A stretch of DNA of 61,246 nucleotides from Bacteroidales bacterium (GCA_024398125.1 JAKSJO010000016.1:1-61246); one strand, 5' to 3'. Positions 24,402 through 33,499 are shown, counted from the first letter of the stretch. Translations and numbers: made by a program. Notes: generated from the sequence alone by a model not told the origin.

Positions 24402-26417
24402 CTACCAGATGTGTACTCGTTCGCTTTCCGGACGATACATAGGCTCGCCCTCCTTGATGCCGAATGCATCGTAGAACTGCTGGAAGTTCTTTACAGATAC
24501 ATTGACACGGTTGACAGCAAGAGAATGCACGTCAAGCTTGGTCAGTCTTGCCTTCTCCTCGTCGGTGATGTTCTGTGCCCAGATGGCACCGTATGAAAGG
24601 AAGAATCTCTGGGCAGGGGTGAAACCGTCGATGAGCGGCATTTCCTTGCCTGCGATAGCATTCTCCATAGCGGTGTATGCAATGCTGATTCCGCCGTGGT
24701 CACCGATGTTCTCGCCGAGAGAGTTGCGTCCGTCTGCCATGAGGCCAGGAAGGATCTCTACAGCGTTGAACTGCTCTACGAGGATTTCGGCCTTTGCCCT
24801 GAAGCGGGCATCGTCCTCATCTGTCCACCAGTTGGTCATGTTGCCGTTGGCGTCGAAGAGACGGCCCTGGTCGTCGAATCCGTGTGACATCTCGTGACCG
24901 ATAACTACGCCGATACCGCCATAGTTGACTGGATCGTCAGCGTCAGCATTGAAGAAAGGTGGCTGGAGAATGGCTGCAGGGAAGCAGATCTCGTTGGTGG
25001 TAGGGTTGTAGTATGCGTTCACGGTCTGTGGAGTCATGCCCCACTCTTCCTTGTCGGTCTTCTTGCCGATCTTGGTCATGTTGTCGGCGATATACCACTC
25101 GCTTGCGGCCTTGAGGTTCTCGAAATAGCTCTTCTCAGGGTCGATCTCGAGGCTGCTGTAATCCTTCCACTTGTCAGGATAGCCGATCTTCACGGTGAAG
25201 TTGTTGAGCTTCTCATGAGCCTTTATCTTGGTCTCGTCGCTCATCCAGTCGAGCTCGTCGATGTGCTGGCCGAGAGCGATCTGGAGATTCTTCACGAGCT
25301 CGGTCATTCTCTGCTTTGAAGACTCAGGGAAGTACTTTGCAACATACATCTTGCCCACAGCCTCGCCGAGAATGCTGTTAGGAGCTGACATTGCGCGCTT
25401 CCAGCGTGGCTTCTGCTGCTGGATGCCCGACATCTGGCGGCTGAAGAAATCGAATGAAGCATCGGTGAAATCATCGCTGATAGAACCGCATGCACCCTTG
25501 ATGAGCTGGCCTGCAACATAGTCCTTGAGGGCTGCGAGGTCTGCAGATGCGAAGTACTTTGCGAATGCATCGAAGTATGAAGGCTCGCCGACGACAAGGA
25601 TATCCTGGTCAGCAATGCCTCTCTGGGTGAAATAGGTCTTGAAGTCGAAGCCAGGGTAGGTCTTGTAGAGCTGAGCCGAAGACATAGGGTTGTACTGTGC
25701 CTCGATGTCTCTCTCCATCGCATTGGTCCATGAGTTGACGGCAAGGACATCCTCTACGGCGAGGGCGTTCTCTGCCGAAGTCTCAGGATTCTCGATGCCG
25801 GCGAGGCCGAACACCTTCTCGAGGAACTTCTTGTAGCCAGCCTTGAGCTCTGCGTTCTGTGGGTCTACGTAGTAGTCCCTGTTGCCGATGCCAAGGCCGC
25901 TCTGGCTGAGGTAGAGAATCTGGTTGTCGCTGTTTGCGAGGTCAGCCTCGACGTATGAGCCGAAGAAAGGAGACTCGCCGCTGTTGTGCATGTCTGCAAC
26001 GATCTTTACGAGGCCCTCCTTGTCGGCAGCCGCATAGATCTCGTCGAGATACTTCTTGATAGGGGCAGCGCCTTCGGCGTTCAGTCTGGTAGAGTCGAGG
26101 CCCATCTTGTAAAGGTCGGCGATCTTCTGTTCTACGCTTCCCTTGGTTGTCTTGAGGGTGGCCATCTCCTTGAAGAGCTCGTTGATCCTCTCGACATTGT
26201 TCTCTCTGAGCTGGTCGAAGTTGCCGAAACGGGCATATTCAGCTCCGAGTGGGTGGTTCTTCTGCCATCCGCCTGTTGAATACTGATAGAAATCCTCGCC
26301 TGGAGCAACGCTTGTGTCCAGATTTGCGAGATCGATAGCAGGGATCTTCTCCACCTGCTTTTCGCCGCAGCCGGCGATTACCATAGCAGCAGCCATGATT
26401 GAAATGATCTTTTTCAT
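24402..26417 (-). CDS. M13 family metallopeptidase (neprilysin/PepO-like) lipoprotein
   Basis: 671 residues from the ATG at 26417; lipobox VIAGC with Cys17. The zinc motif HEMSH lies at His508-His512 (VVIGHEMSHGFDDQGR). The third-ligand region ENIGDHGGISIAY follows, and NAYYNPTTNEICFPA is the conserved substrate-binding NAYY segment. Length and order fit full-length M13 endopeptidases, which cut short peptides outside the cytoplasm. The C-terminus ends HIW, a variant of the usual CRVW. It is the first gene of a two-gene unit with the sugar symporter; why they are paired is unclear. Confidence 0.93.
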   Translation of the reverse strand: MKKIISIMAAAMVIAGCGEKQVEKIPAIDLANLDTSVAPGEDFYQYSTGGWQKNHPLGAEYARFGNFDQLRENNVERINELFKEMATLKTTKGSVEQKIADLYKMGLDSTRLNAEGAAPIKKYLDEIYAAADKEGLVKIVADMHNSGESPFFGSYVEADLANSDNQILYLSQSGLGIGNRDYYVDPQNAELKAGYKKFLEKVFGLAGIENPETSAENALAVEDVLAVNSWTNAMERDIEAQYNPMSSAQLYKTYPGFDFKTYFTQRGIADQDILVVGEPSYFDAFAKYFASADLAALKDYVAGQLIKGACGSISDDFTDASFDFFSRQMSGIQQQKPRWKRAMSAPNSILGEAVGKMYVAKYFPESSKQRMTELVKNLQIALGQHIDELDWMSDETKIKAHEKLNNFTVKIGYPDKWKDYSSLEIDPEKSYFENLKAASEWYIADNMTKIGKKTDKEEWGMTPQTVNAYYNPTTNEICFPAAILQPPFFNADADDPVNYGGIGVVIGHEMSHGFDDQGRLFDANGNMTNWWTDEDDARFRAKAEILVEQFNAVEILPGLMADGRNSLGENIGDHGGISIAYTAMENAIAGKEMPLIDGFTPAQRFFLSYGAIWAQNITDEEKARLTKLDVHSLAVNRVNVSVKNFQQFYDAFGIKEGEPMYRPESERVHIW

Positions 26418-26450
26418 ATATGAGTTTTTGATTTTTTCAGTTTCGGACGG

Positions 26451-26458
26451 CAAAGATA
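26451..26458 (-). promoter_or_regulatory. M13 peptidase promoter -7 box
   Basis: TATCTTTG on the minus strand, 33 bases before the ATG at 26417. Confidence 0.6.
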
Positions 26459-26479
26459 GATAAATGAAAATATATTCCC

Positions 26480-26487
26480 TATTTTTG
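26480..26487 (+). promoter_or_regulatory. Stealth gene promoter -7 box
   Basis: TATTTTTG on the plus strand, divergent from the M13 promoter 22 bases away and 28 bases before the ATG at 26516. Confidence 0.55.
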
Positions 26488-26515
26488 GCTATTAGACTAA
26501 AAGCAAAACAAGAAG

Positions 26516-27394
26516 ATGGACGCAGTGATAACTTTCGTGAACGGACTGGACCCGGAGTGGAGGAAACTTTACTTCGAGACCACGAACAAACCTATACTCG
26601 AGAAGCGATACAGGGACTGGGGCCTGCTAAAGTTCCTCCTTCGAGGCATAGAGAAGTACATGCCGTTCATCGAGAACGTTTTCCTCGTCGTTTCCGGTGA
26701 AAGCCAGATCCCGGAATGGGCGGATACCAGCCGGCTCAGGATTGTACTGCACAAGGACATCATCCCGGCCAAGCACCTTCCACTGTTCAACTCGGCATCC
26801 ATCGAATGCTTCATCCACAGGATTCCAGGTCTCTCAGAGCAGTATGTCTACTTCAACGATGACATGTATCCAGTCCAGCCTTGTACCGAAGAAGACTTTT
26901 TCGTCGACGGCAAGTCGACCATAGGCTTCAAGATGCACATTTACTCACGCAACCTCTACAAGAAACACGCAAGGTTCTCCGACAGGCTTGCCCGCGTAGC
27001 GGCAGGAAAGAAGTCAAGCCCGATCTTCATACGACCTCAGCATATCTGCTCTCCGATGCTGAAGAGCGCATGCGAAGAGCTCGAGTCAAAGGCAGGAGAC
27101 ACGATAGACAAGAGCATCAGCACGCTCAGGGAAGACTACAACTACAGCCAGTACCTCTTTCTGGACTACATGCGCCACACAGGCAGAGCCAACAACAAAG
27201 GCATCCCGAAGAAGCATTTCTCGATGAAGGTTGCATCAGCCGAAAACATCGCAGCATTTCTCCGCAAGCCTACAGCAAAGATGGTTTGCATCAATGACGT
27301 CCAGATGAGTGAAGAGAAATATCTCAGATACAGGAAGACGATAACCGAAGCCTTCGAGGACGCATTTCCAGCCAAGTCCTCTTTCGAACTGTAG
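26516..27394 (+). CDS. Stealth family sugar-phosphate transferase
   Basis: 292 residues. The conserved regions of the Stealth family are easily seen: CR1 MDAVITFVNGLDPEW at the N-terminus; CR2 with LLRGIEKYMPFIENVFLVVSG, LHKDIIPAKHLPLFNS and IHRIPGLSEQYVYFNDDMY (about residues 45-125); and later HARFSD and IRPQH segments. Stealth proteins are hexose-1-phosphate transferases in capsule or exopolysaccharide synthesis. It stands alone here, not within a capsule cluster, and its stop codon is only two bases from that of the convergent amidohydrolase gene. Confidence 0.88.
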   Translation: MDAVITFVNGLDPEWRKLYFETTNKPILEKRYRDWGLLKFLLRGIEKYMPFIENVFLVVSGESQIPEWADTSRLRIVLHKDIIPAKHLPLFNSASIECFIHRIPGLSEQYVYFNDDMYPVQPCTEEDFFVDGKSTIGFKMHIYSRNLYKKHARFSDRLARVAAGKKSSPIFIRPQHICSPMLKSACEELESKAGDTIDKSISTLREDYNYSQYLFLDYMRHTGRANNKGIPKKHFSMKVASAENIAAFLRKPTAKMVCINDVQMSEEKYLRYRKTITEAFEDAFPAKSSFEL

Positions 27395-27396
27395 AT

Positions 27397-29001
27397 CTAA
27401 GCCCTTCTTACAACCTCACCGGCCAGTGCTCCGGTATGCTCTCCCTTGTTGATGGTATGTACTCCGTTGACGAAGACATGCTCTATTCCGGTAGGGAAGG
27501 TATGAGGCTGTGCGTATGTCGCAACGTCTGCGATGGTATCCGGGTTGAAGATGACCACGTCGGCGTGATATGACGGCAAAAGCAATCCGCGCTCCTTTAT
27601 GTGGAGACGTTCTGCCGGCATCTGGGTACATTTGTGGATCGCTTCCGACATCTCCACGACCTTCTTCTCGCGGACGAACTTCTCGAAGAAGCGAGGGAAG
27701 GTTCCGTATGAGCGTGGATGAGGAATCTCCAGCGAAAGCGGCCCCTCAGGTGAATACACGCTGCCGTCCGATCCCGGCATCGACAGCCTGTGCGCGTAGA
27801 TCATCTCCAGGTTCGATTCCTTCATCGCGAAGCCGGCCATCTGGACACCAAGGTTCTCACTCAGCAAAAGATGTCTGATCATAGGCCATACGTCCATTCC
27901 CGAAATCGCGCAGCATTCTTCGATATTCTTTCCGGAATACATGCTGTTCTCAGGATTGCTGCAGCCGGCGACAAGCACGTTCTGCGGGCCTCCCAGCCTC
28001 TTTACGCGGCTGTCGCAGTATTCGGCTATGACCTTGCATGCCGCAGGGTCGTTGAGGCGCGTCTTGATGTCCTCGTCCGATCCGTCTCGGTGACTGAGCG
28101 GGATGAACGAAGTGAATCCTGTCGAGAACGCGGTGTATGGGTAGCGGTCGAATGCGATGTCGATATCCTTCGAAGCCTCATCTATCATCGCAAGCAGCTT
28201 TGGAAGACGATGCCAGTTGGCTTCATTCTGGGCCTTCAGGTGGGAAATCTCCAGCCTTGCGCCGGATTCCTTAGCGTAGCGAATAGCCTCGGCTACGGCC
28301 TCCTCGACGCGGTCGTCCTCGTTTCGCATGTGGATTGCATAGAGGGCGTCATACTCGGCAACGACTTTGTTAAGCGCAACGATTTCCTCGTCCGATGAAT
28401 ATGAGCCGGGGGTATATTCAAGACCGTATGACAGTCCGACGGCGCCAACCTCGAGCAGGCTGCGCAGGATGGCGCATTCCTTCTCGATCTGTTCCTTGGT
28501 TGCGGGCTGGTTCCTGTCGCCGACGGCGGCCATGCGGACATCTCCTTCGCCTACGAAGCTGGCCAGATTGATGCCCATGCCGTTTTTCTCAAGGGCGTTG
28601 AAGAATCCGTCTGGCTGCTCCCATTTCGGGAAGGCGGCTTCGCCACAGTTGCCGCAGACGTCGGTCGTGATGCCCTGGAATATGCGGCTGTCGCCCTTTG
28701 GCGCTACCAGGAGGTTGGTGTCGGTATGTGTGTGTATGTCGATGAAGCCGGGGCTTACTATCATGCCCTTTGCATCTACGATGCGGTCGGCACTGTCGCC
28801 AAGATTGCTGCCGATGGCGGCAATCCTGCCATCCTTGATTGCCAGGTCGCCCTTGATCGGAGCCTTGCCGTCGCCTGTGTAGATGATGCCGTTGCGGATG
28901 ATGGTGTCAAAATGGTTGCGCACACATGATACGCCTGCCATTCCGAGTCCAAGGGAAGCGGCTCCGCCCAACGAAAGTCTTAGAAATGTCCTTCTGTCCA
29001 T
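27397..29001 (-). CDS. N-acyl-D-amino-acid deacylase family amidohydrolase (Tat-lipoprotein-like)
   Basis: 534 residues. The N-terminus has a twin-arginine pattern (RRTFLRLSLGG) and a lipobox-like AGVSC (Cys26), so export in folded form and lipidation are possible. The amidohydrolase fold shows IIRNGIIYTGDG, the metal motif HTHTD (His90, His92), the D-aminoacylase-type GNCGEAAFP and GLEYTPGSYS, and late LLPSYHADVVIFNP. The expected reaction is hydrolysis of N-acyl-D-amino acids or related D-amino-acid amides, for example from cell-wall fragments. It lies 27 bases after the GH30 gene on the same strand and is probably in its operon. Confidence 0.88.
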   Translation of the reverse strand: MDRRTFLRLSLGGAASLGLGMAGVSCVRNHFDTIIRNGIIYTGDGKAPIKGDLAIKDGRIAAIGSNLGDSADRIVDAKGMIVSPGFIDIHTHTDTNLLVAPKGDSRIFQGITTDVCGNCGEAAFPKWEQPDGFFNALEKNGMGINLASFVGEGDVRMAAVGDRNQPATKEQIEKECAILRSLLEVGAVGLSYGLEYTPGSYSSDEEIVALNKVVAEYDALYAIHMRNEDDRVEEAVAEAIRYAKESGARLEISHLKAQNEANWHRLPKLLAMIDEASKDIDIAFDRYPYTAFSTGFTSFIPLSHRDGSDEDIKTRLNDPAACKVIAEYCDSRVKRLGGPQNVLVAGCSNPENSMYSGKNIEECCAISGMDVWPMIRHLLLSENLGVQMAGFAMKESNLEMIYAHRLSMPGSDGSVYSPEGPLSLEIPHPRSYGTFPRFFEKFVREKKVVEMSEAIHKCTQMPAERLHIKERGLLLPSYHADVVIFNPDTIADVATYAQPHTFPTGIEHVFVNGVHTINKGEHTGALAGEVVRRA

Positions 29002-29028
29002 AAGTCCGTTCTGTTTACCGTCATTATA

Positions 29029-30522
29029 CTACTTCACGAAGGTCGCGAAGGAGTGTGGGGAGGTCTTGATGTTGAGATACTTCTTGCCGAGCTTGACGTT
29101 GAGGCTGGCAGGGCTGTCGGTGAAGTTCGCGGCTATGACGATGTAGCCGCTTTCGTTCTTCACGACGATGACCGGAGTCTTGCTGTATTCGCGTCCGCTG
29201 TAGCCAACGATCCTGTCGCCCGGCTTCACGAAATTGCTGAAATGCTTGACTGCATAGTACTCTGCCGTGTAGCGGTAGCTGTTGTCCTCGGGATTGAAAT
29301 CGATGAGGGCGTTCTGCTTCCAACCCCAGGTCGAGATGCCTCCGTGAGGCAGCAGGAAGTTCCAGATGTAGTATTCGTCTACACCGTTTCCGAGGTTGTC
29401 CGAAATCAGCGAGAATGTGTGCTCGCCGGCGGCCCAGTCCATCGATCCGTTGCCGCATTCGCTTTCGCTGCACATCAGGCGCAGCTCAGGGTATCTTTCA
29501 TGGATTGCAGGCAGATTCTCGCGGCATTCCCACTGGGTTCCTATGCCTTTGATCTGTGACCTGAGGCTAGGGTTGTCGATGATCTTTTCGACATAGTCGA
29601 GCCTGTTGGTGTTGAATGTTCCTATCCAAAGCTCTACGTCGGGGTGATTTGCCTTCAGGGTCGGTGCGAGGTACTCCGCGTTGAAGCGGACTGTGCCTTC
29701 GGCAGTCCATGCGCAGCCTGGGTACTGTGTGTATGAATATGCCTCGTTCTGGTACATCACCTTGGTGATAGGGATGTTCTCCTCGGCATAGAGGTCGATG
29801 AAGCGGCTGAACATGTCAGCGTAGGCCTGGAGGTATCTAGGCTCCTGGATGAAGAAATCCTGGGTCGCGAGCCTGCGAGGGAATACACCCTCGCGAGGTC
29901 CGAGCAGCTTGACTTCGTCCGGGTCTGTTATCGCATCTGCGTCCTTGTACAGGATGTAGTCCTTTCTGGGATCCTGTGTGTTGTAGCTGCCTGAAACTAC
30001 CGAGTACTCGTTGTTGATCTTCATCCATGCCGGAGGGCTCCATGGAGACATGAAGAAAACCATGTCAGGGTTATAGCGCTGAGCCGCGTGGATGAGTTCT
30101 ATGATGTTGGCCTTGTCGTGGTCGATGTTGAAAAAGCGGAGATCGAAGTCGCCCGGAACCTCGCTGCATGAGTACCATTCGCGAGCATAGTCGTTGGCGT
30201 TCATTGTCAGTCGGCCTGCAGTGAATCGCAGGTCGCCCTGAGGGTCGAACAGGTCATGCATGATCTTGTCCTGCGACGCCTTGTCAAGCTTCCTGTAAGC
30301 GTCCAGGTCCAACTCGTTGAAGCAGGTTCCCCATGCCCTGAATTCAGTTCCCGTCTCGCTGCCGTCCAGTGTGATGACGGTTGCTCCGCTGCCCTTTGAG
30401 GAAAGGCTGGCGCGAGATTCCTGCCATGCTGACTGTTCGGTCGTGGTGTAACGCTTCATCGGCTGGGCCGACAATGTCATGGATGCCGCCAACATCGCTG
30501 CGGCAATCATTATCTTTCTCAT
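29029..30522 (-). CDS. Glycoside hydrolase family 30 (beta-glucanase/glucosylceramidase-like)
   Basis: 497 residues from the ATG at 30522, signal peptide ending in TLSAQ. The (beta/alpha)8 fold motifs of GH30 are clear: GTCFNELDLDAY, FMSPWSPPAWMK, the acid/base Glu260 in VMYQNEAYSY, and the nucleophile region MCSESECGNG (Glu353 the likely nucleophile, Glu355 also acidic). WNFLLPHGG and a C-terminal beta-domain follow. The ECGxG arrangement resembles GH30 subfamily 3 endo-beta-1,6-glucanases, but the subfamily is not proven. It shares a locus with GH3 and SusCD genes. Confidence 0.9.
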   Translation of the reverse strand: MRKIMIAAAMLAASMTLSAQPMKRYTTTEQSAWQESRASLSSKGSGATVITLDGSETGTEFRAWGTCFNELDLDAYRKLDKASQDKIMHDLFDPQGDLRFTAGRLTMNANDYAREWYSCSEVPGDFDLRFFNIDHDKANIIELIHAAQRYNPDMVFFMSPWSPPAWMKINNEYSVVSGSYNTQDPRKDYILYKDADAITDPDEVKLLGPREGVFPRRLATQDFFIQEPRYLQAYADMFSRFIDLYAEENIPITKVMYQNEAYSYTQYPGCAWTAEGTVRFNAEYLAPTLKANHPDVELWIGTFNTNRLDYVEKIIDNPSLRSQIKGIGTQWECRENLPAIHERYPELRLMCSESECGNGSMDWAAGEHTFSLISDNLGNGVDEYYIWNFLLPHGGISTWGWKQNALIDFNPEDNSYRYTAEYYAVKHFSNFVKPGDRIVGYSGREYSKTPVIVVKNESGYIVIAANFTDSPASLNVKLGKKYLNIKTSPHSFATFVK

Positions 30523-30564
30523 GCTCGTTTGATTTATCTGGGTATCGGGTCCCTGTTGCGTTCC

Positions 30565-30572
30565 CAAAGATA
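30565..30572 (-). promoter_or_regulatory. GH30 operon promoter -7 box
   Basis: TATCTTTG on the minus strand, 42 bases before the ATG at 30522. Confidence 0.6.
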
Positions 30573-30613
30573 CAAAAATTCATCTTTTTCTTTGACGCAG
30601 TTTAAACAGCATC

Positions 30614-30621
30614 TATCTTTG
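30614..30621 (+). promoter_or_regulatory. Aldo/keto reductase promoter -7 box
   Basis: TATCTTTG on the plus strand, 23 bases before the ATG at 30645; divergent from the GH30 promoter. Confidence 0.6.
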
Positions 30622-30644
30622 ATGACACAATATACCCATGGATT

Positions 30645-31778
30645 ATGATCTACAGGAATTTCAAGGATAAAAAGCTGTCGGCTCTAGGATTCGGCACGAT
30701 GAGACTGCCCCTCGTCGAGGGCAGCAAGACCATAGACCAGGCAGCTGTCGAGAAGATGACAGACCTCGCGATGGAGGCAGGAGTGAACTACTACGACACC
30801 GCATGGCCATACCATGACGGCAATTCGGAGACATCGATCGCCAAGGCGCTCGCAAAGTATCCCCGCGACAGCTACTATATCGCGGACAAGTATCCCGGCC
30901 ACCAGATCGCCGAGACCTACGACCCCGCTGACATATTCGAGAAGCAGCTCGTCAAGCTGGGAACAGACCATATCGACTTCTATCTTCTCCACAATGTCTA
31001 TGAGAAGTCATACGAGGTCTACAATGACCCGAAATGGGGAATAATCGACTATTTCATCGAGCAGAGACGCCTCGGACGCATCCGCCATCTCGGTTTCTCC
31101 TGCCATGCGGAACTGCCGACCCTGACCGAATTCCTGGACCGCTACGGCGACGAGATGGAGTTCTGCCAGATACAGCTGAACTACCTTGACTGGACTCTCC
31201 AGAACGCCAAGGCGAAGTATGAGCTTCTGACCTCACGCGGCATTCCTGTATGGGTGATGGAACCTCTTCGCGGCGGTCTGCTGGCAAGACAGCCTGATGC
31301 TACAGTCGCACAGGCTTTCCGTTGGCTCCAGAGCCTTCCAAACGTCACTGTCGTTCTCAGCGGCATGTCCAGCGTCGTCCAGATGGAGGATAACCTCAAG
31401 ACCTACGAGGCCGAAGATCCTATCAGCGGCGAGGATGTCGACAAGCTCATGGCTGTCGCCGACAGGCTCAAGAATTCCATTCCATGTACAGGCTGCCGCT
31501 ACTGCTGCGGCCAGTGCCCGCAGGAACTGGACATCCCAAGGCTCATCGCAAGCTACAACGACCTGAAGGTTGTGACATCCCTGGCTCCGCTGATGATGGT
31601 AGAGTCGCTTCCTGAGGATAAACGTCCGTCAGCATGTCTCGGCTGCGGCGCCTGCGCCCAAATGTGTCCGCAGAATATAGACATCCCGTCAGTCATGGCT
31701 GACTTCGCGTCACGCCTGGCAAAGCTCCCGTCATGGGAACAGACCTGCCGCGAACGCGCTGCCGCCCAGAAAGCTTGA
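30645..31778 (+). CDS. Aldo/keto reductase with C-terminal 4Fe-4S ferredoxin domain
   Basis: 377 residues. The barrel begins SALGFGTMRLPL and carries the catalytic-type residues of the family (DTAWPYHDGNSE, then DFYLLHNV). The last 100 residues hold two cysteine clusters: C281-xx-C284-xx-C287 with Cys288 and Cys291-Pro, and C331-xx-C334-xx-C337-xxx-C341-Pro. These are suited to two [4Fe-4S] centres. Such fusions are common in anaerobes and are usually annotated as predicted oxidoreductases; the substrate is unknown. The gene is monocistronic and converges on the DMT transporter gene with six bases between stops. Confidence 0.9.
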   Translation: MIYRNFKDKKLSALGFGTMRLPLVEGSKTIDQAAVEKMTDLAMEAGVNYYDTAWPYHDGNSETSIAKALAKYPRDSYYIADKYPGHQIAETYDPADIFEKQLVKLGTDHIDFYLLHNVYEKSYEVYNDPKWGIIDYFIEQRRLGRIRHLGFSCHAELPTLTEFLDRYGDEMEFCQIQLNYLDWTLQNAKAKYELLTSRGIPVWVMEPLRGGLLARQPDATVAQAFRWLQSLPNVTVVLSGMSSVVQMEDNLKTYEAEDPISGEDVDKLMAVADRLKNSIPCTGCRYCCGQCPQELDIPRLIASYNDLKVVTSLAPLMMVESLPEDKRPSACLGCGACAQMCPQNIDIPSVMADFASRLAKLPSWEQTCRERAAAQKA

Positions 31779-31781
31779 TTT

Positions 31782-31806
31782 GGATCAGTGGGTCTGACCA
31801 CTTGAT
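31782..31806. repeat. REP-like palindrome, copy 1 (within the 3' end of the DMT transporter gene)
   Basis: Inverted repeat with core TGGGTCTGACCA and outer arms GATCA/TTGATT. It shares core and arms with the perfect palindrome at 56231-56257. It forms the last codons of the transporter gene (ESSGQTH). Confidence 0.6.
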
Positions 31807-32729
31807 TCGCGGCTGGCGAGGGCCATGCCGGTTATGATGAGTATGGCGCCGATGCCGGCGATCCAGGTGAAACGTTCATGCAGCACGGGAATCGCGATGA
31901 CGGCTGTCGCGAGTGGGTTGAGGTAAAGGTAGTTGTTCGCCCTTACCGCGCCGATCTTGGACAGTGCCGCATTCCAGCCGAAATAGCCCGCAAACGAGGC
32001 CAGAAGGCCAAGGAAAAGCAGGTTCCCGGCCACGCCGGGCTGTACCAGCACAGATACCGGTGTCGCCCATGGACGGAAGAGGAACACAGGCAGCATGGTC
32101 AGCACTCCGTAGATGAAGACTTTTCTGGTTATCATGTCTGTAGGGTAGCGGCTGTCCAGCTTCGGCAGCAGTATGCTGTAGATGACCCAGACAGTCGAGG
32201 CTCCAAAGGTCAGGATGTCTCCGAGTGGGTGGAGCTTGAGCACCAGTTCGCCGTTGAGGACGACTGTGACCACGCCGAGAAGGGCGATGGCGGAGTAGAG
32301 ATAGGTCTTGGTGCTGACTGATTTGCCATTCCCCTTATGCGCCAGTAGACTGGTCGCGAGCATGGTCAGCAGCGGGGTGGTGCAGATGATGATGGACACG
32401 TTCGACGCCTGGGTGTATTCCAGGGCACTGTTTTCGAAGAGAAAGTAGAGCGAGCCGCCGGTGATGCCCAGCAACAGCATTCCGAATTCGTCCTTGAGAG
32501 TGTCGCAGAACAGTCCGCGGAGTCCGCGCCCTTCCTTGATGCAGCCGCGGATTGAGATGGGAAGGAGACAGATGTACGCGATGATGAAGCGTACGCACAT
32601 TATCTCTGCCGGGGTCATGCCTGCGTTGATCAGTATCTTCGAGCTGACGAAGGTCGTTCCCCAGATAATCGCCACCGTTATGGCCACGATGTGCCACAAC
32701 AGTGATCCGTTCTTGGTTGTGCTTGCCAT
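31785..32729 (-). CDS. DMT superfamily transporter (EamA/RhaT-like)
   Basis: 314 residues with ten predicted membrane segments in two EamA halves; the first opens VAIIWGTTFVSSKILI and the second GASTVWVIYSILLPKL. Length and topology are normal for inner-membrane drug/metabolite exporters. The substrate cannot be read from sequence. It starts six bases after the GDSL hydrolase stop and is probably co-transcribed with it. The C-terminal six codons coincide with a REP-like palindrome. Confidence 0.88.
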   Translation of the reverse strand: MASTTKNGSLLWHIVAITVAIIWGTTFVSSKILINAGMTPAEIMCVRFIIAYICLLPISIRGCIKEGRGLRGLFCDTLKDEFGMLLLGITGGSLYFLFENSALEYTQASNVSIIICTTPLLTMLATSLLAHKGNGKSVSTKTYLYSAIALLGVVTVVLNGELVLKLHPLGDILTFGASTVWVIYSILLPKLDSRYPTDMITRKVFIYGVLTMLPVFLFRPWATPVSVLVQPGVAGNLLFLGLLASFAGYFGWNAALSKIGAVRANNYLYLNPLATAVIAIPVLHERFTWIAGIGAILIITGMALASRESSGQTH

Positions 32730-32735
32730 CCGAGG

Positions 32736-33410
32736 CTATTTGATGTAGCGGAGGATGACCTTCTCGATTGCCTTGTAGCCTGCAGGGGTAAGGTGGCACT
32801 CGTCCAGGGTGTACTCTGGAATCATGGCGTTATGGCCATTGTTGAGGACTGCGAAGTAGTCTACATAGGTGACACCCTTGGTGGCGTCGGCGTAGGCCTT
32901 GATGAGCTTGTTGAGCTCGACGATAGGCTGTGCGCAGTCAACGTCAGGAGCCCAGAAGTAGTGCTTGCAAGGGGTTACTGAACAAAGCAGTACCTTGATC
33001 TTGTTGGCCTTTGCGAGCTCGCACATGGACTTGATGTTGTCCAGCATGTTCTTCTGGGAGATTATGCCGTTGTTGCCGGCGATGTCGTTGGTGCCGATCA
33101 TGAGGGCAACGTACTTTGGCTTGAGCTCGAGCACGTCCTGACGGAAGCGTACGAGATTCTCGCTGGTGGTCTGGCCGCTGATGCCGCGTCCGACGAAATT
33201 GTTGTCGGTAAAGAAGTCAGGGTCAGCCTTTGGCCAGCCTTCGGTGATGGAGTCGCCCATGAACACAACCTTTGGAGAGGTTGTGAGCTGTGCGTTTGCT
33301 TCGCTGTAGGTTGAGAACTTTGCCCAGTCGCGTCCTTTAGCGGAGCGGTTCTGTGCGGACATTGAAAGGCAGGTGGCTGCGAGAAGGATTGCAACAAGTA
33401 CTTTTTTCAT
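32736..33410 (-). CDS. Secreted SGNH/GDSL-family hydrolase
   Basis: 224 residues from the ATG at 33410, with a signal peptide ending SMSAQ. The four SGNH blocks are present: VVFMGDSITEG with Ser54, GRGISGQT, MIGTNDI, and the Asp/His pair in DECHLTPAGY near the C-terminus. The likely reaction is deacylation (acetyl esterase) of a glycan. The context of CE1, GH3 and GH30 enzymes fits polysaccharide de-esterification. It is the first gene of a pair with the DMT transporter. Confidence 0.92.
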   Translation of the reverse strand: MKKVLVAILLAATCLSMSAQNRSAKGRDWAKFSTYSEANAQLTTSPKVVFMGDSITEGWPKADPDFFTDNNFVGRGISGQTTSENLVRFRQDVLELKPKYVALMIGTNDIAGNNGIISQKNMLDNIKSMCELAKANKIKVLLCSVTPCKHYFWAPDVDCAQPIVELNKLIKAYADATKGVTYVDYFAVLNNGHNAMIPEYTLDECHLTPAGYKAIEKVILRYIK

Positions 33411-33432
33411 GATGCTGGTTTGTATAGACATG

Positions 33433-33440
33433 CAAAGATA
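33433..33440 (-). promoter_or_regulatory. GDSL hydrolase promoter -7 box
   Basis: TATCTTTG on the minus strand, 22 bases before the ATG at 33410. Confidence 0.6.
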
Positions 33441-33448
33441 TGAAGAAA

Positions 33449-33479
33449 TTGGATATGACCGAGAAACTTGCTATTTTTC
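33449..33479 (+). promoter_or_regulatory. Zincin lipoprotein promoter
   Basis: TTG at 33449-33451, 20 bases, then TATTTTTC at 33472-33479 (one mismatch to TAnnTTTG). Confidence 0.4.
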
Positions 33480-33499
33480 GGCCCTTAATAAAACCTGAT

